60,334 bases of DNA from Caulobacter sp. 32-67-35 (GTDB lineage: Bacteria; Pseudomonadota; Alphaproteobacteria; Caulobacterales; Caulobacteraceae). The position numbers and the translations under genes are program-made. A model generated the notes under the pieces. That model did not search any database, was not told the DNA's origin, and saw nothing but the letters and a program-made list of their open reading frames with translations. Positions 8,744 through 18,752 of the stretch are shown here, in pieces (positions within the stretch are counted from its first letter, which is position 1; each line of letters begins with the position of its first letter). Location of the stretch: assembly GCA_002280875.1 (NCBI GenBank), contig NCEV01000013.1, forward strand, positions 42,260 through 102,593. The letters are read 5' to 3'.

Positions 8744-9054
8744 GCGCGAGCGCGCTCGTGTTGACCTCGGAGGCAGGTTGGACGCCTGCGCCCGGAGCCA
8801 TGATCGGGCGCCCTGGGGCAGGGGCTTAGCCGCGCTGGATGTCCAGCTTGCCGGTCTTGGCGTCGCCATCGATCCGGGCGATCCCTGAATTTGCCTCGCG
8901 GTTCTGTTAGCGCATGGCGAAACACGGGCGTATTATCCATATCGATGATGAGGCCGGGCCCGGCAGGTCCGGCTCCGTTGTGGAGCGCGGCTCGGCGTGT
9001 CTGGCGGTTCTGTCGCCTGACGCCCAGAAGAACCGCGACGTCAGGGAGGAAGAC
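8744..9054. other. 311-base gap between small gene and TPR gene
   Basis: The gap starts with a perfect 12-bp palindrome CGAGCGCGCTCG at 8747-8758. On the - strand, a short open frame ending at 8827 reads like coding sequence (GIARIDGDAKTGKLDIQRG, stop TAA) but has no normal start codon, only a stop and an ATG just upstream. Nothing else is evident. The region may hold a gene remnant and the promoter of the TPR gene. Confidence 0.4.
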
Positions 9055-9615
9055 ATGACGCCAAGAAGCCTTCTGGTCGCTGGTGTGTTGACCGCGACCC
9101 TTTTCACCGCCGTCGGAGCGACGGCCTCGACCCTGGTGCTTGGCGGCGGCGCCGCCAAGGATTGCTCGGTCGCCGCCATCGACGGCCGCTCGGACAAGAC
9201 CTCGGTTCTGCTGTGCACGACCGCGCTGGAGACCGAGACCCTGAGTTTCCGCGATCGGGCGCGCACCTATGTGAACCGCGGCGTGCTGCAGATGCGCCAG
9301 CGAGACTTCCCCACGGCGCGCGCTGATTTTGACGCCGCCTCCCGGATCGATCCGGATCTGGGCGAGGCCTGGGTCAATCGCGGGGCGGCCTATGTGGGCG
9401 AGGAGCGCTATAGCGACGCCCTTGGCCAGATCGACAAGGGTCTGGCGCTGGGCGTGAAGGATCCGGAAAAAGCCTGGTTCAATCGGGCTATGGCCCACGA
9501 GGGACTGGGCGATTTGAAGGCGGCTTATCAGGACTATTCCAGGGCGGCCGAGCTGGATCCCGAATGGGATGCGCCGAAACGGGAACTTATGCGTTTCACG
9601 GTCAAGCGGCCCTGA
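9055..9615 (+). CDS. Exported tetratricopeptide-repeat protein
   Basis: The ATG at 9055 is preceded by AGGGAGGA and starts a signal peptide (residues 1-25, LLVAGVLTATLFTAVGATAS). About three TPR units follow from residue 65, recognisable from RTYVNRGVLQMRQRDFPTA, AWVNRGAAYVGEERYSDAL and AWFNRAMAHEGLGDLKAAY. TPR arrays are protein-binding scaffolds; here the protein would act in the periplasm. Two cysteines near the mature N-terminus could form a disulfide. It probably forms a transcript with the next two genes, which follow at short distance. Confidence 0.8.
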   Translation: MTPRSLLVAGVLTATLFTAVGATASTLVLGGGAAKDCSVAAIDGRSDKTSVLLCTTALETETLSFRDRARTYVNRGVLQMRQRDFPTARADFDAASRIDPDLGEAWVNRGAAYVGEERYSDALGQIDKGLALGVKDPEKAWFNRAMAHEGLGDLKAAYQDYSRAAELDPEWDAPKRELMRFTVKRP

Positions 9616-9655
9616 GCGCAACGCGCTCCGAGCCCCGAAAAGACGAGGAGCGCCG

Positions 9656-10048
9656 ATGCGCAGGATCAGATGGGCTGGCGGCGTCAGCCTGGCCGCACTC
9701 GTTGTCGCCAGCGGCGCGGCGGCCCAGGACGGCTTGCGCGAACTGCGGGCGCTGAACGCCGCCCAGCACGGCGCAGAGATCGCACGCCAGGACGCGCTGG
9801 CGGCGCAGCGGGAGGTCATCGCCCGCCAGGATCAGCTGCAGACCACCCTCGTGCTGCGCGAGCTGGATACGGCGCGGATCGTGCCGCCGGGATCGAACGG
9901 ACTGATCATCCCGCCGCCTGCGCCGCCCCCGCAGACCGGCCCGGACTCGCTGCAGGCGCAGATGGACCGAATGGAGCGCCTGACGCAGGATGCGCCGGCG
10001 CGAAGCAATGCGCGTGTCCGGGCCGTTCGTCCGGCCAGTGACCGCTGA
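9656..10048 (+). CDS. Hypothetical periplasmic protein
   Basis: The ATG at 9656 has GAGGAG six bases upstream and starts with a signal peptide (GGVSLAALVVASGAAA, cut before QDG). The mature region has a Gln/Arg-rich helical part of about 55 residues that could form a coiled coil. A proline-rich stretch (IIPPPAPPPQTGP) and a short basic tail follow. I do not recognise a family. It lies 40 bases after the TPR gene and 20 before the metallopeptidase gene, so a shared transcript is likely. Confidence 0.65.
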   Translation: MRRIRWAGGVSLAALVVASGAAAQDGLRELRALNAAQHGAEIARQDALAAQREVIARQDQLQTTLVLRELDTARIVPPGSNGLIIPPPAPPPQTGPDSLQAQMDRMERLTQDAPARSNARVRAVRPASDR

Positions 10049-10068
10049 CGCAAAGACAAGGACACGGC

Positions 10069-10917
10069 ATGGATTGGAAAGGCGCGCGCCGCTCGGGCAA
10101 TATCGAGGATCGGCGGGGGATGGGCGGCGGCGCCATGGCGGGCGGCGGCATCGGGGCGGTGGTCCTGGCGGCGATCGGCTATTTCGTATTCGGCATCGAT
10201 CCGCAGACCACGATGCAGGTGGCCGGACAGCTGCAGGGCCAGACCCAGCAGGAGGTCGCTCAGGGCCAGGTGAGCGACGCTGACGGCCAGTTCGTCGACG
10301 CCATCGAAACCTCCAACACCGAGGTGTGGGGTCCCATCTTCGCCGCCCAGGGCGCGCGCTATACACCGCCGGAGTCGGTGGTGCTGTACGACAACGCCAC
10401 GTCCACGGGGTGCGGCACGGGCCAGTCGGCCATGGGGCCTTTCTACTGCCCGGCCGATCGCAAGATCTATCTGGACCTGACCTTCTGGAACGAGCTTGAG
10501 TCGAAGTTCGGCGCCAAGGGCGAGTTCGCCCGGGCCTATGTGATCAGCCACGAGGTCGGCCACCACGTGCAGACCCTGCTGGGCGCTTCCCAGGCAGCCC
10601 GGCGCATGGGCGCGCAGGGCGCCGAGAGCGGCACGGTGCGACTGGAGCTGCAGGCCGATTGCTATGCCGGGGTCTGGGCGTCGAAGGCTGGCGAGACCTC
10701 GGGCGGCCAGATCGTGATCCGTCCCGCCGACATCGAGGATGGCCTGGGCGCGGCGGCGGCGGTGGGCGACGACACCATCCAGTCGCGCACCCAGGGTCGG
10801 GTGGTCCCCGACAGCTTCACCCACGGCACCAGCGAGCAGCGGATGCGGTGGTTCACGCGCGGCTATGAGCGCGGCGATCCGGCGGTGTGCGACACGTTCG
10901 GCGCGTCGCGGCTGTAA
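10069..10917 (+). CDS. YpfJ-family neutral zinc metallopeptidase
   Basis: One membrane helix lies near residues 26-43 after a glycine-rich, basic N-terminus (KGARRSGNIEDRRG), which is typical of the YpfJ family. The zinc-binding HEVGHH is at residues 161-166, and a third ligand is probably Glu194 in RLELQADCYAG. The catalytic domain would face the periplasm. Members are predicted membrane-anchored neutral metalloproteases, and few have known substrates. The 282-residue length is normal for the family. The gene ends just before the thiC riboswitch promoter. Confidence 0.88.
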   Translation: MDWKGARRSGNIEDRRGMGGGAMAGGGIGAVVLAAIGYFVFGIDPQTTMQVAGQLQGQTQQEVAQGQVSDADGQFVDAIETSNTEVWGPIFAAQGARYTPPESVVLYDNATSTGCGTGQSAMGPFYCPADRKIYLDLTFWNELESKFGAKGEFARAYVISHEVGHHVQTLLGASQAARRMGAQGAESGTVRLELQADCYAGVWASKAGETSGGQIVIRPADIEDGLGAAAAVGDDTIQSRTQGRVVPDSFTHGTSEQRMRWFTRGYERGDPAVCDTFGASRL

Positions 10918-10924
10918 GGGTGTC

Positions 10925-10952
10925 TTGACCCACACGTCAGTGCGCCTAGTGT
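10925..10952 (+). promoter_or_regulatory. Probable sigma-70-type promoter of thiC
   Basis: TTGACC at 10925-10930 and TAGTGT at 10947-10952 are separated by 16 bases. Transcription would then start near 10958-10960, right at the first paired base of the TPP aptamer. Confidence 0.5.
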
Positions 10953-10954
10953 CC

Positions 10955-11053
10955 CCCCGTTCACCGGGGGGTCGCTAGCGCGGCTGAGATTGGGCTTTCG
11001 TCCTGACCCGTCGAACCTGATCCGGGTCATGCCGGCGAAGGGAGGGAACGCGG
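10955..11053 (+). ncRNA. TPP riboswitch (THI element)
   Basis: The conserved blocks of the thiamine pyrophosphate aptamer are present: a GGCTGAGA box at 10982-10989, then ACCTGATCCGGGTCATGCC and GGCGAAGGGAGG. Outer stem P1 pairs CGTTC (10958-10962) with GAACG (11046-11050), and GTCGC/GCGGC forms the P2-like stem. Binding of TPP is expected to lower thiC expression. The output probably acts on translation, because a hairpin further down covers the ribosome binding site. Confidence 0.95.
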
Positions 11054-11078
11054 TCGGGGCTTACAGTCCGTCCGTTAG

Positions 11079-12974
<1,896 letters not shown>

Positions 12975-13056
12975 GGGACTCTGGCCTGGCCTTGACCCAT
13001 CTCAAGGTCAGGCTGACGCGTTGACCGCATCACAGGATCTCTGAAGGAGCCCTCTG

Positions 13057-14136
13057 ATGACCACCCGCCGCGTCCTGCTGTCCGCGCTTCCGCTGATCGG
13101 CGTCGCCAGTTGCGGGGAGGGCGGCGACGCCTATGCCCAGGCCGTGGCCGCCACCTGGGTCCTGCCGCCGGCTTCGGGGGCGGCGGGACTGCCTGTCCAG
13201 GCGCTGGTCCAAGCCGCGACCCTGGCGGCGAGCGGCCACAACACCCAGCCCTGGCGCTTCGTCTCGCGCGGGCGGGAGCTGATCATCCAGCCGGACCTGT
13301 CGCGGCGCACGCCGGTTGTCGATCCCGACGACCACCACCTGTTCGTCAGCCTGGGCTGCGCGGCCGAGACCCTTTTGCTGGCCGCCACCGGCCGGGGCTG
13401 GTCGGGCGAGGCGAGGTTCCTGGGGGCCGCCGAGGGGGTGGCCGTCAACCTGTCACCGGGGCGTCAGGCGCCTGATCCCCTGTGCGCGGCGATCGCCCGT
13501 CGCGCCTCCACCCGCGCCGACTATGACCCGCGTCCGGTGGCGATCCCGAGCTTGCGCGCCCTGGCGGCCTCCGCCGGACCTCACGTGGCGCTGAGCCTGA
13601 TCACCGATCGCCCGCGCCTTGACGCGCTGACCGCGCTGATCATTGACGGCGATGACGTTCAGGTGGCCGATCCGGCCTTCCGCCGCGAACTGGCGGCGTG
13701 GATCCGGTTTGACGCCGCCGAGGCCCTGGCTCGCCGCGACGGGCTGTTCTCGCGCAGCTCCGGCAGCCCGGCCCTGCCGCGCTGGCTGGGCTCGCGGATG
13801 TTCGATCTGGCGTTCACCGTCAAGGGCGAGGCCGACAAGATCGCCCGTCAGATGGCCAATACCGCCGGGGCGGCGGTGTTTACGGGACCTTCCGACGATC
13901 CGGCCGGCTGGGTCGCGGTCGGCCGCGCCTTCACCCGTTTCGCCCTGACCGCCACAGCGCTGGGCCTGAAGCTGGCCTTTCTCAACCAGCCTGTCGAGGA
14001 CCGGCCCACCCGCGCGCGCCTCGCCGCCTGGCTTGGCGCGCCCGACCGGCGGCCCGATCTGGTGGTTCGTTTCGGCGAGGGGCCCGCCATGCCAAGGTCC
14101 CTGCGCCGGCCGGTTTCGGCCGTGCTCTCGGCCTGA
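13057..14136 (+). CDS. Acg-family nitroreductase-like protein with lipoprotein signal
   Basis: The protein starts with a twin-arginine-like signal (TTRRVLLSALPLIGVASC) that also contains a lipobox at Cys19. The body resembles the Acg family of FMN-binding nitroreductase-like proteins: ATLAASGHNTQPWRF near residues 56-70, a HHLFVSLGCAAETLLLAA helix and RRASTRADY in the middle. AFTRFALTATALGLKLAFLN lies near the end. Tat export would carry a folded FMN protein to the periplasm. Catalytic activity and substrate are unknown, and Acg proteins may store flavin rather than reduce substrates. It sits 82 bases after thiC as a separate unit. Confidence 0.75.
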   Translation: MTTRRVLLSALPLIGVASCGEGGDAYAQAVAATWVLPPASGAAGLPVQALVQAATLAASGHNTQPWRFVSRGRELIIQPDLSRRTPVVDPDDHHLFVSLGCAAETLLLAATGRGWSGEARFLGAAEGVAVNLSPGRQAPDPLCAAIARRASTRADYDPRPVAIPSLRALAASAGPHVALSLITDRPRLDALTALIIDGDDVQVADPAFRRELAAWIRFDAAEALARRDGLFSRSSGSPALPRWLGSRMFDLAFTVKGEADKIARQMANTAGAAVFTGPSDDPAGWVAVGRAFTRFALTATALGLKLAFLNQPVEDRPTRARLAAWLGAPDRRPDLVVRFGEGPAMPRSLRRPVSAVLSA

Positions 14137-14230
14137 ACGTCCGCGGTCTGGCGATTTCAGGGGCGAGGGTGTCGGATCCATCGTCGCCGAAACGTACTGG
14201 TATCCTCAACAGGATAAGGAGGATTTCCCG

Positions 14231-14584
14231 ATGGCCTATGTCGACGGTTTCGTACTCGCGGTCCCCAAGGCCAATATCGAGGCCTACAAGGAGATGGCCA
14301 GGCTGGGCGCCAAGGTCTGGATGGAGCACGGGGCCCTGTCCTACGTCGAGTGCTTCGGCGATGACGTGCCCTATGGCGAGCTCACCTCGTTCCCCCGCGC
14401 CGTCCAGGCGACCGACGACGAGATCGTGGTCTTTTCCTGGATCACCTACACCGACCGCGCCCACCGCGACGCCGTGATGGCCAAGGTCATGGCCGATGAG
14501 CGCATGAAGCCGGCCATGGACAACATGCCCTTCGACGGCAAGCGCATGATCTTCGGCGGTTTCGAGACGTTCCTGTCTGTCTAG
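14231..14584 (+). CDS. DUF1428 domain protein
   Basis: The 117-residue protein begins MAYVDGFVLAVPKANIEAY and carries the conserved internal segment WMEHGALSYVECFGDDVP, both hallmarks of DUF1428, a small dimeric alpha/beta-barrel family. It also ends in the usual KRMIFGGFETFL. The biochemical role of the family is unknown. The ATG at 14231 is preceded by AAGGAGGA. A longer upstream frame overlaps the nitroreductase gene and is not coding. Confidence 0.9.
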   Translation: MAYVDGFVLAVPKANIEAYKEMARLGAKVWMEHGALSYVECFGDDVPYGELTSFPRAVQATDDEIVVFSWITYTDRAHRDAVMAKVMADERMKPAMDNMPFDGKRMIFGGFETFLSV

Positions 14585-14781
14585 CGCCCAGGCGCTCCCC
14601 GCAAATGTTCGAAAGATCTCGGGTGCAGTAAATTCAGGCCAAAGGCCAAGCTTTCACGTCGGGGCAGGCGCGTTCTGGTCAGGCTAAAGGTGACGTTTAA
14701 GCATTTCGCTGGCTGGCCGATTTCCGAGGAACTGGTCATGACTTGAGGGCTTTTCCTTCCACCTTCTGGGAGGACAAAGTC

Positions 14782-15129
14782 ATGATCAGATCTATCGCCA
14801 TTCTGGCGGCTACCGCCGCTGTACTCACCGCCTGCGGCCCCAAGACCGACGCTGAAGCCTCGCGCACCGAAGGCCCCGTGGTCTCGGGCTCGGAGGTTCC
14901 GCGCAATGAAGCGGTCGACACCACGCCGACCACCGGCGAGAGCGGCCCCACCCCGGGCGCCAGCTCCTACACCGAAGCCCAGGCCCGGAGCGCCATCGAG
15001 TCGGCCGGCTACACCGGCGTCGGTGCCCTCACCCAGAACACCAACGGCCTGTGGCAGGGCCCGGCGATGAAGGACGGCAAGTCCGTCAGCGTCTCCGTTG
15101 ACTACAAGGGCGCGGTCACCGCGCTCTGA
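14782..15129 (+). CDS. Small lipoprotein
   Basis: GGGAGGAC precedes the ATG at 14782. The signal peptide ends with the lipobox LTAC at Cys19. The mature part is about 97 residues: a Ser/Thr/Pro-rich linker, then a compact domain ([18 protein letters not shown], then [19 protein letters not shown]) with the look of a small PepSY-like fold. It lies 35 bases before the stress-type protein gene and probably shares its transcript. Function is unknown. Confidence 0.75.
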   Translation: MIRSIAILAATAAVLTACGPKTDAEASRTEGPVVSGSEVPRNEAVDTTPTTGESGPTPGASSYTEAQARSAIESAGYTGVGALTQNTNGLWQGPAMKDGKSVSVSVDYKGAVTAL

Positions 15130-15164
15130 TCCCGGCCTCGAACATCAGCAAGATTGGAAAACCC

Positions 15165-15902
15165 ATGAGCAAGACCATCACCCGCCTGTTCGATGACCGC
15201 GCCCAGGCTCTGAGCGCCGTCGAAGACCTGGAACGCGCCGGCGTCCATCACGACCACATCAGCCTGGTCTCCAACAACAGCGACAACTGGCATGACGGCA
15301 AGGCCGGCCCGCTGGGCGACGCCAATGGCGACGGCGAGAACGATGTCGCCGACGGCGCCGGCAAGGGCGCGACCACCGGCGGCCTGATCGGCGGCGGCGC
15401 CGGCATGCTGGCAGGCCTCGGCATGCTGGCCATTCCTGGCCTTGGCCCGGTCGTCGCGGCGGGCTGGCTGGCCTCAACCGCCGTCGGCGCCCTGGTCGGC
15501 GCGGCGGCAGGCGGCGCAGCCGGCGGCCTGCTGGGCGCGCTGAAGGAAGCGGGCCACACCGACGAAGAGGCCAATGTCTATTCCGAAGGCGTTCGCCGCG
15601 GCGGCACCCTGGTCAGCGTCAAGACGGACGAAGATCGCGCCGTTGAAATCCAGCAGATCCTGGACGGCCGACGCGGCGTCGACGCCATCCGACGCGGAGA
15701 AGCCTATCGTCAGTCGGGCTGGACCCAGTTCGACCACAATGCCAGCCCGTTCAGCAGCGAACAGGTCATCCGCGAACGCGACCTGTATCGCAGCGAAGAA
15801 CGCTCCTTCGCTGACAGCGACCGCGACGATGGCCTGATCGGCGACGACAATGGCCGTATCGATCGCCCCGGCGTGACCCCCTCGGCGACGCGCGACTACT
15901 AG
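15165..15902 (+). CDS. Glycine-zipper protein with general stress 17M-like N-terminus
   Basis: Residues 1-45 ([20 protein letters not shown], then [10 protein letters not shown]) resemble the N-terminal module of YflT/general stress protein 17M. Residues 60-130 are a Gly/Ala-rich stretch ([20 protein letters not shown] and following), which looks like a glycine zipper that could insert in a membrane. A strand [19 protein letters not shown] follows, and the tail is long, charged and probably disordered. Stress induction is inferred from the family only. A very strong hairpin follows the stop. Confidence 0.72.
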   Translation: MSKTITRLFDDRAQALSAVEDLERAGVHHDHISLVSNNSDNWHDGKAGPLGDANGDGENDVADGAGKGATTGGLIGGGAGMLAGLGMLAIPGLGPVVAAGWLASTAVGALVGAAAGGAAGGLLGALKEAGHTDEEANVYSEGVRRGGTLVSVKTDEDRAVEIQQILDGRRGVDAIRRGEAYRQSGWTQFDHNASPFSSEQVIRERDLYRSEERSFADSDRDDGLIGDDNGRIDRPGVTPSATRDY

Positions 15903-15909
15903 CGTTCAG

Positions 15910-15942
15910 GATGACGCCTTCGCCTCAGGCGAGGGCGTCATC
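15910..15942. terminator. Strong hairpin after the stress-type gene
   Basis: A near-perfect 15-bp stem (15910-15924 with 15928-15942, one G-T pair) has a three-base TCA loop and no T run. It may stabilise the 3' end or terminate with low efficiency. Confidence 0.5.
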
Positions 15943-15982
15943 CGCGACTGGTCTAAGGCTTTCGGCGCGCTAAGCTGCGCCT

Positions 15983-16765
15983 ATGACTCACGCTTCGTTT
16001 TCCGGCTTCGCCACAGCCGATCTGGCCTTTCTGAAAGGCCTCGCCGTCCACAACGATCGCGAGTGGTTCACCGCCCACCGCGCGCCGTTTGACGAGGGCC
16101 TGAAGCCCACGCTCGTGGCGCTGATCCTGGCCCTGAACGAAGCGCTGGACGCCAGGGATCTGCCGCTGGCCGGCCACCCCAAGCACACCGTATTCCGCAT
16201 CCACCGGGATGTGCGGTTCTCCAAGGACAAGAAGCCCTACAAGACCCATGTGTCGGCCACCCTGACGCGTGACGGCCAGAAGATGTCGCCCGGCATGCTG
16301 TATGTGCACGTCGAGCCGGAAGGCGGCAGCAAGCCGGCCTTTGATCCCGAGACCATCGATCCCCTCGACCCCACCACCTTCCCGTCCAGCGACGACAGCG
16401 ACGCGGGCTATTCCGGCCACGGGCCGTTCGCGGCTGTGGGCTTCTACCTGTCCGAACGTCCGCACATCGACGCCTTCCGCCGCGCCATCGTGGACGACCC
16501 CAGGGGCTGGACGGCGGTCGAGCAGGCGCTAGCGGCCAGCGGGCTGCCGCTGGAGCCCGGCGAGCCGACCAAGCGGATGCCCAAGGGCTTCGAGGATCAG
16601 GCCGGCGGCCCGCTGGAAGCGGCGATCAAGCGCACCCGCTGGCTGGTGCGCCGCGACCTGACCGGCGCCGAGATCGGCGGGCCGGACCTGCCCGCGGTCA
16701 TCGCCGACTTCGCGGCAGACGCCCGGCCGCTGCTGGATTTCGGCTGGAAGGCGCTGCGCGCCTGA
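15983..16765 (+). CDS. DUF2461 (TIGR02453) family protein
   Basis: The protein carries the family's N-terminal block FLKGLAVHNDREWFTAHR and the central block RIHRDVRFSKDKKPYKTH, followed by GMLYVHVEP. These motifs mark DUF2461, a widespread alpha/beta protein with no established function. The 260-residue length is slightly above the usual 220. No signal peptide is seen, so it is cytoplasmic. It stands alone between a hairpin and a hypothetical gene. Confidence 0.88.
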   Translation: MTHASFSGFATADLAFLKGLAVHNDREWFTAHRAPFDEGLKPTLVALILALNEALDARDLPLAGHPKHTVFRIHRDVRFSKDKKPYKTHVSATLTRDGQKMSPGMLYVHVEPEGGSKPAFDPETIDPLDPTTFPSSDDSDAGYSGHGPFAAVGFYLSERPHIDAFRRAIVDDPRGWTAVEQALAASGLPLEPGEPTKRMPKGFEDQAGGPLEAAIKRTRWLVRRDLTGAEIGGPDLPAVIADFAADARPLLDFGWKALRA

Positions 16766-16861
16766 CGCGTCGCCGACGGCAATGACCTTTTAAGCAGTCC
16801 GGCGCACGCTCTCTCCAGACCCGGCGGCCATCACGACCCCATAGCCGGGCGGGAGGACGCC

Positions 16862-17260
16862 ATGTCGTCGACCGTCACCTCCAGTTCCCGCCGTCGCGGC
16901 CTGGATCATTTCGAACCCGAGGATGTCGATCCCCAGGCCCAGCGCCGGCTGCGCGGCACGCTGGAGCAGATCGACTATACCGCCTTTGCCTCCAACAAGG
17001 CGCTGATCGGTCAGGCCCTGGGCCATGTCGACGCCACCCATTTCCAGCATATGGCGGTCGCCGCCGCCCAGGCTCGCGCCCAGTGGGTGGCCGCCGCCGT
17101 CGCCATGACCGAAACCGCCCACACCCCTGCGCCGGACCAGATCGCCAGGCTGGCCCAGATGCGCATGGCCTATGAGGAGCTGGCCGAAGCCTATGAGGCC
17201 ATGCGGCGGATGGTCGAGCGGGGCTATGTGATGTTCCGCCCCGTGCCAAACCCTGGCTAG
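16862..17260 (+). CDS. Hypothetical protein, 132 residues
   Basis: A GGGAGGACGCC leader before the ATG supports the start. The protein is predicted mostly helical, with a basic Ser-rich N-terminus (SSSRRRGLDHFE) and a C-terminal helix rich in Glu and Ala (YEELAEAYEAMRRMVERG). No membrane segment, signal or known motif is seen. Codon use matches neighbours, so it is probably native. It ends 75 bases before the GIY-YIG gene; the AT-rich repeat region separates them. Confidence 0.65.
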   Translation: MSSTVTSSSRRRGLDHFEPEDVDPQAQRRLRGTLEQIDYTAFASNKALIGQALGHVDATHFQHMAVAAAQARAQWVAAAVAMTETAHTPAPDQIARLAQMRMAYEELAEAYEAMRRMVERGYVMFRPVPNPG

Positions 17261-17269
17261 GCCGCCAAG

Positions 17270-17314
17270 TTATATACCCGGGTAATATTGACTCTCCTAT
17301 TTATCCGGGTAAAA
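17270..17314 (+). promoter_or_regulatory. Paired ACCCGGGTAA-like sites in an AT-rich block
   Basis: TATACCCGGGTAATATT (17273-17289) and TTTATCCGGGTAAAAAG (17300-17316) are two near-identical sites whose centres are 27 bases apart. The first contains the palindrome TACCCGGGTA. A GACTC (CcrM-type) site lies between them at 17290-17294. The block is far richer in A and T than its surroundings and directly precedes the GIY-YIG gene, so it is a likely operator and promoter. Confidence 0.6.
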
Positions 17315-17335
17315 AGCGCGCCACAGGAGGGTCCC

Positions 17336-17674
17336 ATGAACGGACGCAAGGCGCTGGTGCGCGACTATCGTGACCGCAAGGTCGAGGCCGGGATCTATGC
17401 GGTGCGCTGCGCCACCAGCGGCGAGGCCTGGGTCGGCGCGACACCGGACCTGTCGATACGCCAGAACGGCCTCTGGTTCGGGCTGAGACAGGGATCACAT
17501 CCCGAGAGGAGTCTGCAGGCCGCCTGGACCGCCCATGGCGAGGCCGCCTTCAGCTATGAGCCTCTGGAGACCATAGACGACGAGACCCTGGGCCCGATCG
17601 GCAAATCCTCGTTGCTGAAGGAACGCCGCGCCGCCTGGATCGAGAGCCTGGGCGCCAAGGGGCTGAACCGATGA
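17336..17674 (+). CDS. GIY-YIG nuclease family protein
   Basis: The core GIYAVRCATSGEAWVGAT contains the G-I-Y triad and, in place of the second YIG, WVG. Arg48-like positions follow in DLSIRQNGLWFGLRQG. The 112-residue length fits single-domain GIY-YIG proteins. The catalytic Arg is plausible but I cannot confirm the usual C-terminal Glu. CAGGAGG precedes ATG 17336; a TTG further upstream is not favoured. The stop overlaps the DUF2239 start by 4 bases (ATGA), indicating translational coupling. A role in DNA or RNA cleavage is inferred from the family, not shown. Confidence 0.8.
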   Translation: MNGRKALVRDYRDRKVEAGIYAVRCATSGEAWVGATPDLSIRQNGLWFGLRQGSHPERSLQAAWTAHGEAAFSYEPLETIDDETLGPIGKSSLLKERRAAWIESLGAKGLNR

Positions 17675-18258
17675 GCTACGCGGTTTTCAAGGGCGCCGAG
17701 CGCGTGGCGACGGGATCCAGCCTTGATGCCGCCCTGGCCGCCCAGCGTCTGGCGGACGACCCGTCTGCCGACTTGGTGCTGATCTTTGATCCTGAGGGCC
17801 GCCAGGTGGATTTCGACCTCAGCGGCGACCCCGCCGACCTTGAAGCGCGGCTGGCCCCGGCGGAGGATGCCGCTGCGCCGCGCGGTCGCGGCCGCCCCAG
17901 GCTGGGCGTCGTGTCTCGGGAGGTCACCCTGCTGCCTCGCCACTGGGACTGGTTGGCCGCTCAGCCCGGGGGGGCTTCGGTCGCCCTTCGCAAGCTGGTC
18001 GAGGCGGCGCGACGGCAGGGCGAAGGGCCAGAGCGCATCCGCCGCTCGCGCGAGGCAGCCTATCGCTTCGCCACGGCCATGGCCGGAGATCGCGCTGGCT
18101 TCGAGGCGGCGATGCGGGCGCTGTTCGCGGGCGACGACGCCGCATTCGAGGCGCGTCTTGTCGACTGGCCCGCCGACATCGCCGCCCAGCTGCGCACCTA
18201 TGCCGCCGAGGCGTTCGGCGCGGACGAGGCCTCGGTTCAGGTCGAGGCGCGGGGCTGA
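17671..18258 (+). CDS. DUF2239 family protein with RHH-like segment
   Basis: The 195-residue product has an N-terminal ubiquitin-like-sized strand/helix part (residues 1-65) followed by a basic block at 70-90 with GRGRPRLGVVSREVTLLP. The helices are HWDWLAAQ and SVALRKLVEAARR. A strand followed by two helices, with GRP in front, is reminiscent of ribbon-helix-helix DNA-binding proteins. The C-terminal third is helical. DUF2239 has no assigned function. It is coupled to the GIY-YIG gene, and its 3' end overlaps the convergent VOC gene by 22 bases. Confidence 0.82.
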   Translation: MSYAVFKGAERVATGSSLDAALAAQRLADDPSADLVLIFDPEGRQVDFDLSGDPADLEARLAPAEDAAAPRGRGRPRLGVVSREVTLLPRHWDWLAAQPGGASVALRKLVEAARRQGEGPERIRRSREAAYRFATAMAGDRAGFEAAMRALFAGDDAAFEARLVDWPADIAAQLRTYAAEAFGADEASVQVEARG

Positions 18259-18632
18259 AGCAGGTCCCAGCGGTTGCCGTAGAGGTCTTCGAACACCGCC
18301 ACGCTGCCATAGGGTTCGTGGCGGGGCGTTTCCAGAAAGCGGACCCCGGCGGCGCTCATGCGCGCGTGATCGCCGGCGAAGTCGTCGGTGTGCAGGAACA
18401 GCCAGACCCGGCCACCGCCCTGGTCGCCGATCCGCGCCGCTTGATGCTCGTCCGAGGCCTTGGCTAGCAGAAAGCGCGAGCCGCCATCGCCGGGCGACAC
18501 CACGACCCAGCGCTTGCCCGCGCCCATGTCGGTATCCTCGATCAGATCGAAGCCCAGCTTGCCGACATAGAAGCTCAACGCCTCGCCATAGTCGCCGACG
18601 AGCAGGGCGATGAGGGCGAGGTGGCGGGCCAT
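18237..18632 (-). CDS. VOC family protein
   Basis: The start ATG at 18632 has AAGGAG upstream. The 131-residue protein shows the glyoxalase/bleomycin fold: LIALLVGDYGEALSFYVGKL at the N-terminus, GSRFLLAKASDEHQAA in the middle, and VAVFEDLYGNRWDLLQ at the end. This subfamily is often annotated as putative lactoylglutathione lyase, but the substrate is unknown. It overlaps the DUF2239 gene end to end by 22 bases, which would make convergent transcription collide. Confidence 0.85.
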   Translation of the reverse strand: MARHLALIALLVGDYGEALSFYVGKLGFDLIEDTDMGAGKRWVVVSPGDGGSRFLLAKASDEHQAARIGDQGGGRVWLFLHTDDFAGDHARMSAAGVRFLETPRHEPYGSVAVFEDLYGNRWDLLQPRAST

Positions 18633-18752
18633 GGCGACTCCTTGAACAGGCGTGCTTGATAGCATCACCGATCTGGCCCTCGCATCGTTGATGAAAGGCG
18701 CGACGCCACATGATACCGGTTACCACTCACGCCCTGTTCGAGGATATCCGTC

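Noticed and set aside
14728-14752. Possible sigma-T (GGAAC-N16-CGTT) promoter before the small lipoprotein gene
   Set aside because: GGAAC is present at 14728-14732 but the -10 position reads GCTT rather than CGTT, so the match is incomplete.
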